Of a stretch of 64,000 bases of DNA, positions 63,556-64,000 are shown piece after piece. The number at the start of each line of letters is the position of its first letter. The first letter of the stretch is position 1. The translations under genes were made by a program, and so were the position numbers. Origin of the DNA: Neurospora intermedia (taxonomy: Eukaryota > Ascomycota > Sordariomycetes > Sordariales > Sordariaceae); NCBI GenBank assembly GCA_037102815.1, contig BTPP01000005.1, positions 1,302,001-1,366,000 of the forward strand. The letters run 5' to 3'. The notes beneath the pieces are model-generated. The model was given only the letters and a program-made list of their open reading frames with translations. It ran no database searches and had not been told where the DNA came from.

Positions 63556-64000
63556 GGAGAAGGAACTTACAATTTACTAATTAATTAGTAGGGTAGAAGG
63601 GATCTCCTCCCCTAGGTCTTAGAAGGGTTATCTATATCGTCGGTTAAAGTCTAATTCGTCTATCCCTCCTTTTTAAAATACTAATACAAAATATTAAATT
63701 CGTAATATTTAATATCTTTATAATTTTAAAGAGGGGTAGTAATAGTTTTAATATCGATAGGTCTAATCCTACCCTATAATTCTATAGTATAATAGAGAGT
63801 TATATAGTTTAAAAGTACCTCCTTAAGAGGATACTTCCTTTGGATAATACTTACTATATTATAACGAGCCCGGAGACTCTTCTCGGCCAACTTTTCGGCT
63901 TCGCCCTCCTAGGAGCTTACTGGAAGGTTATTTAATAAAACTATTTTAATATACTCCTAGGCTTATATATATTTATTTATTATTATTTTAACGAATTCCG

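Larger units (their letters stand above)
39621..64000. other. AT-rich RIP-degraded heterochromatic block
   Basis: From about 39,620 the composition changes abruptly. CpA and TpG dinucleotides become very rare, TpA becomes dominant, and CpG is kept. This is the pattern expected from repeat-induced point mutation, which turns CpA into TpA on both strands of duplicated DNA. There are almost no long open frames, and no intact gene is seen. Content that can be resolved includes a Helitron, two complex tandem arrays, small palindromes and one RIP-free island. In Neurospora such blocks carry H3K9 methylation and DNA methylation; that state here is inference. Whether this is a dispersed heterochromatic island, a pericentromere or a subtelomere cannot be told, because it runs off the window. 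Confidence 0.92.
61020..64000. other. Degraded AT-rich sequence with several palindrome-family copies
   Basis: RIP-mutated DNA with no open frame of note. It contains family members at 61476-61519, 62753-62794 and 63506-63555 and a single arm at about 61079. Nothing else could be assigned. Confidence 0.45.

Overview
The window looks like nuclear DNA of a filamentous ascomycete, most likely Neurospora or a close Sordariales relative. The genes have short introns (about 50-80 nt, one of 195 nt) with GT donors and CTAAC/CTGAC-like branch sites. Codon use is GC-rich. About 24 kb at the right end carries the signature of repeat-induced point mutation (RIP): CpA/TpG almost gone, TpA very common, CpG retained.

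Left part (1-39,620, euchromatin). I can support eight protein genes, most of them core housekeeping functions. In order they are: a Yat2/FacC-type carnitine acetyltransferase (+, 3 exons, 4127-7023); the DEAH-box RNA helicase PRP43 (-, 2 exons, 8097-10490); the arginine methyltransferase PRMT5/Skb1 (+, 3 exons, 11507-14072), divergent from PRP43; the spliceosomal protein SmF (-, 3 exons, 15038-15615); a HEAT-repeat-type protein resembling Rtp1/TANGO6 (-, 16336-19354); a small aromatic/Cys-rich fungal protein (-, 25227-25717); an AT-hook nuclear protein (+, 28711-31212); a small CxxC protein with a Gly/Glu/Lys repeat (+, 31552-31935); and the TFIIH helicase Rad3/XPD (-, 5 exons, 32234-34930), which makes nine counting the weakest small one. 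PRP43, SmF and PRMT5 all act in splicing or snRNP biology (PRMT5 methylates Sm proteins in animals), but these are separate genes and no operon-like linkage is implied. Three stretches hold no gene I can support: 1-4126, 19,355-25,226 (apart from a 203-bp MITE-like element) and 34,931-39,620.

Right part (39,621-64,000, RIP-degraded heterochromatin). There is no intact gene. The best-resolved content is a Helitron (about 41.7-46.95 kb, +). Its Rep-helicase reading frame keeps one register for more than 4.4 kb and is broken only by RIP-type substitutions. Further right are a nested tandem array (233-bp units plus a block duplicated 1,651 bp apart, 51.4-54.3 kb), a higher-order repeat with exact 137/293-bp spacing (54.3-56.1 kb), a family of short near-palindromes sharing the arm CCCCCTATAGGATTTAA, and one roughly 200-bp island (47.63-47.85 kb) that escaped RIP. 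The remaining degraded sequence (47.9-51.0 and 56.2-64.0 kb) contains coding-like remnants that I could not assign.

The most unusual points are the palindrome family and higher-order repeats in the RIP zone, the RIP-free island, a MITE with 27-bp terminal inverted repeats and TA duplications, a 107-codon Lys/Arg-rich in-frame extension beyond the PRP43 stop, and a one-base register break in the Rtp1-like gene. I found no CRISPR, rRNA or convincing tRNA.
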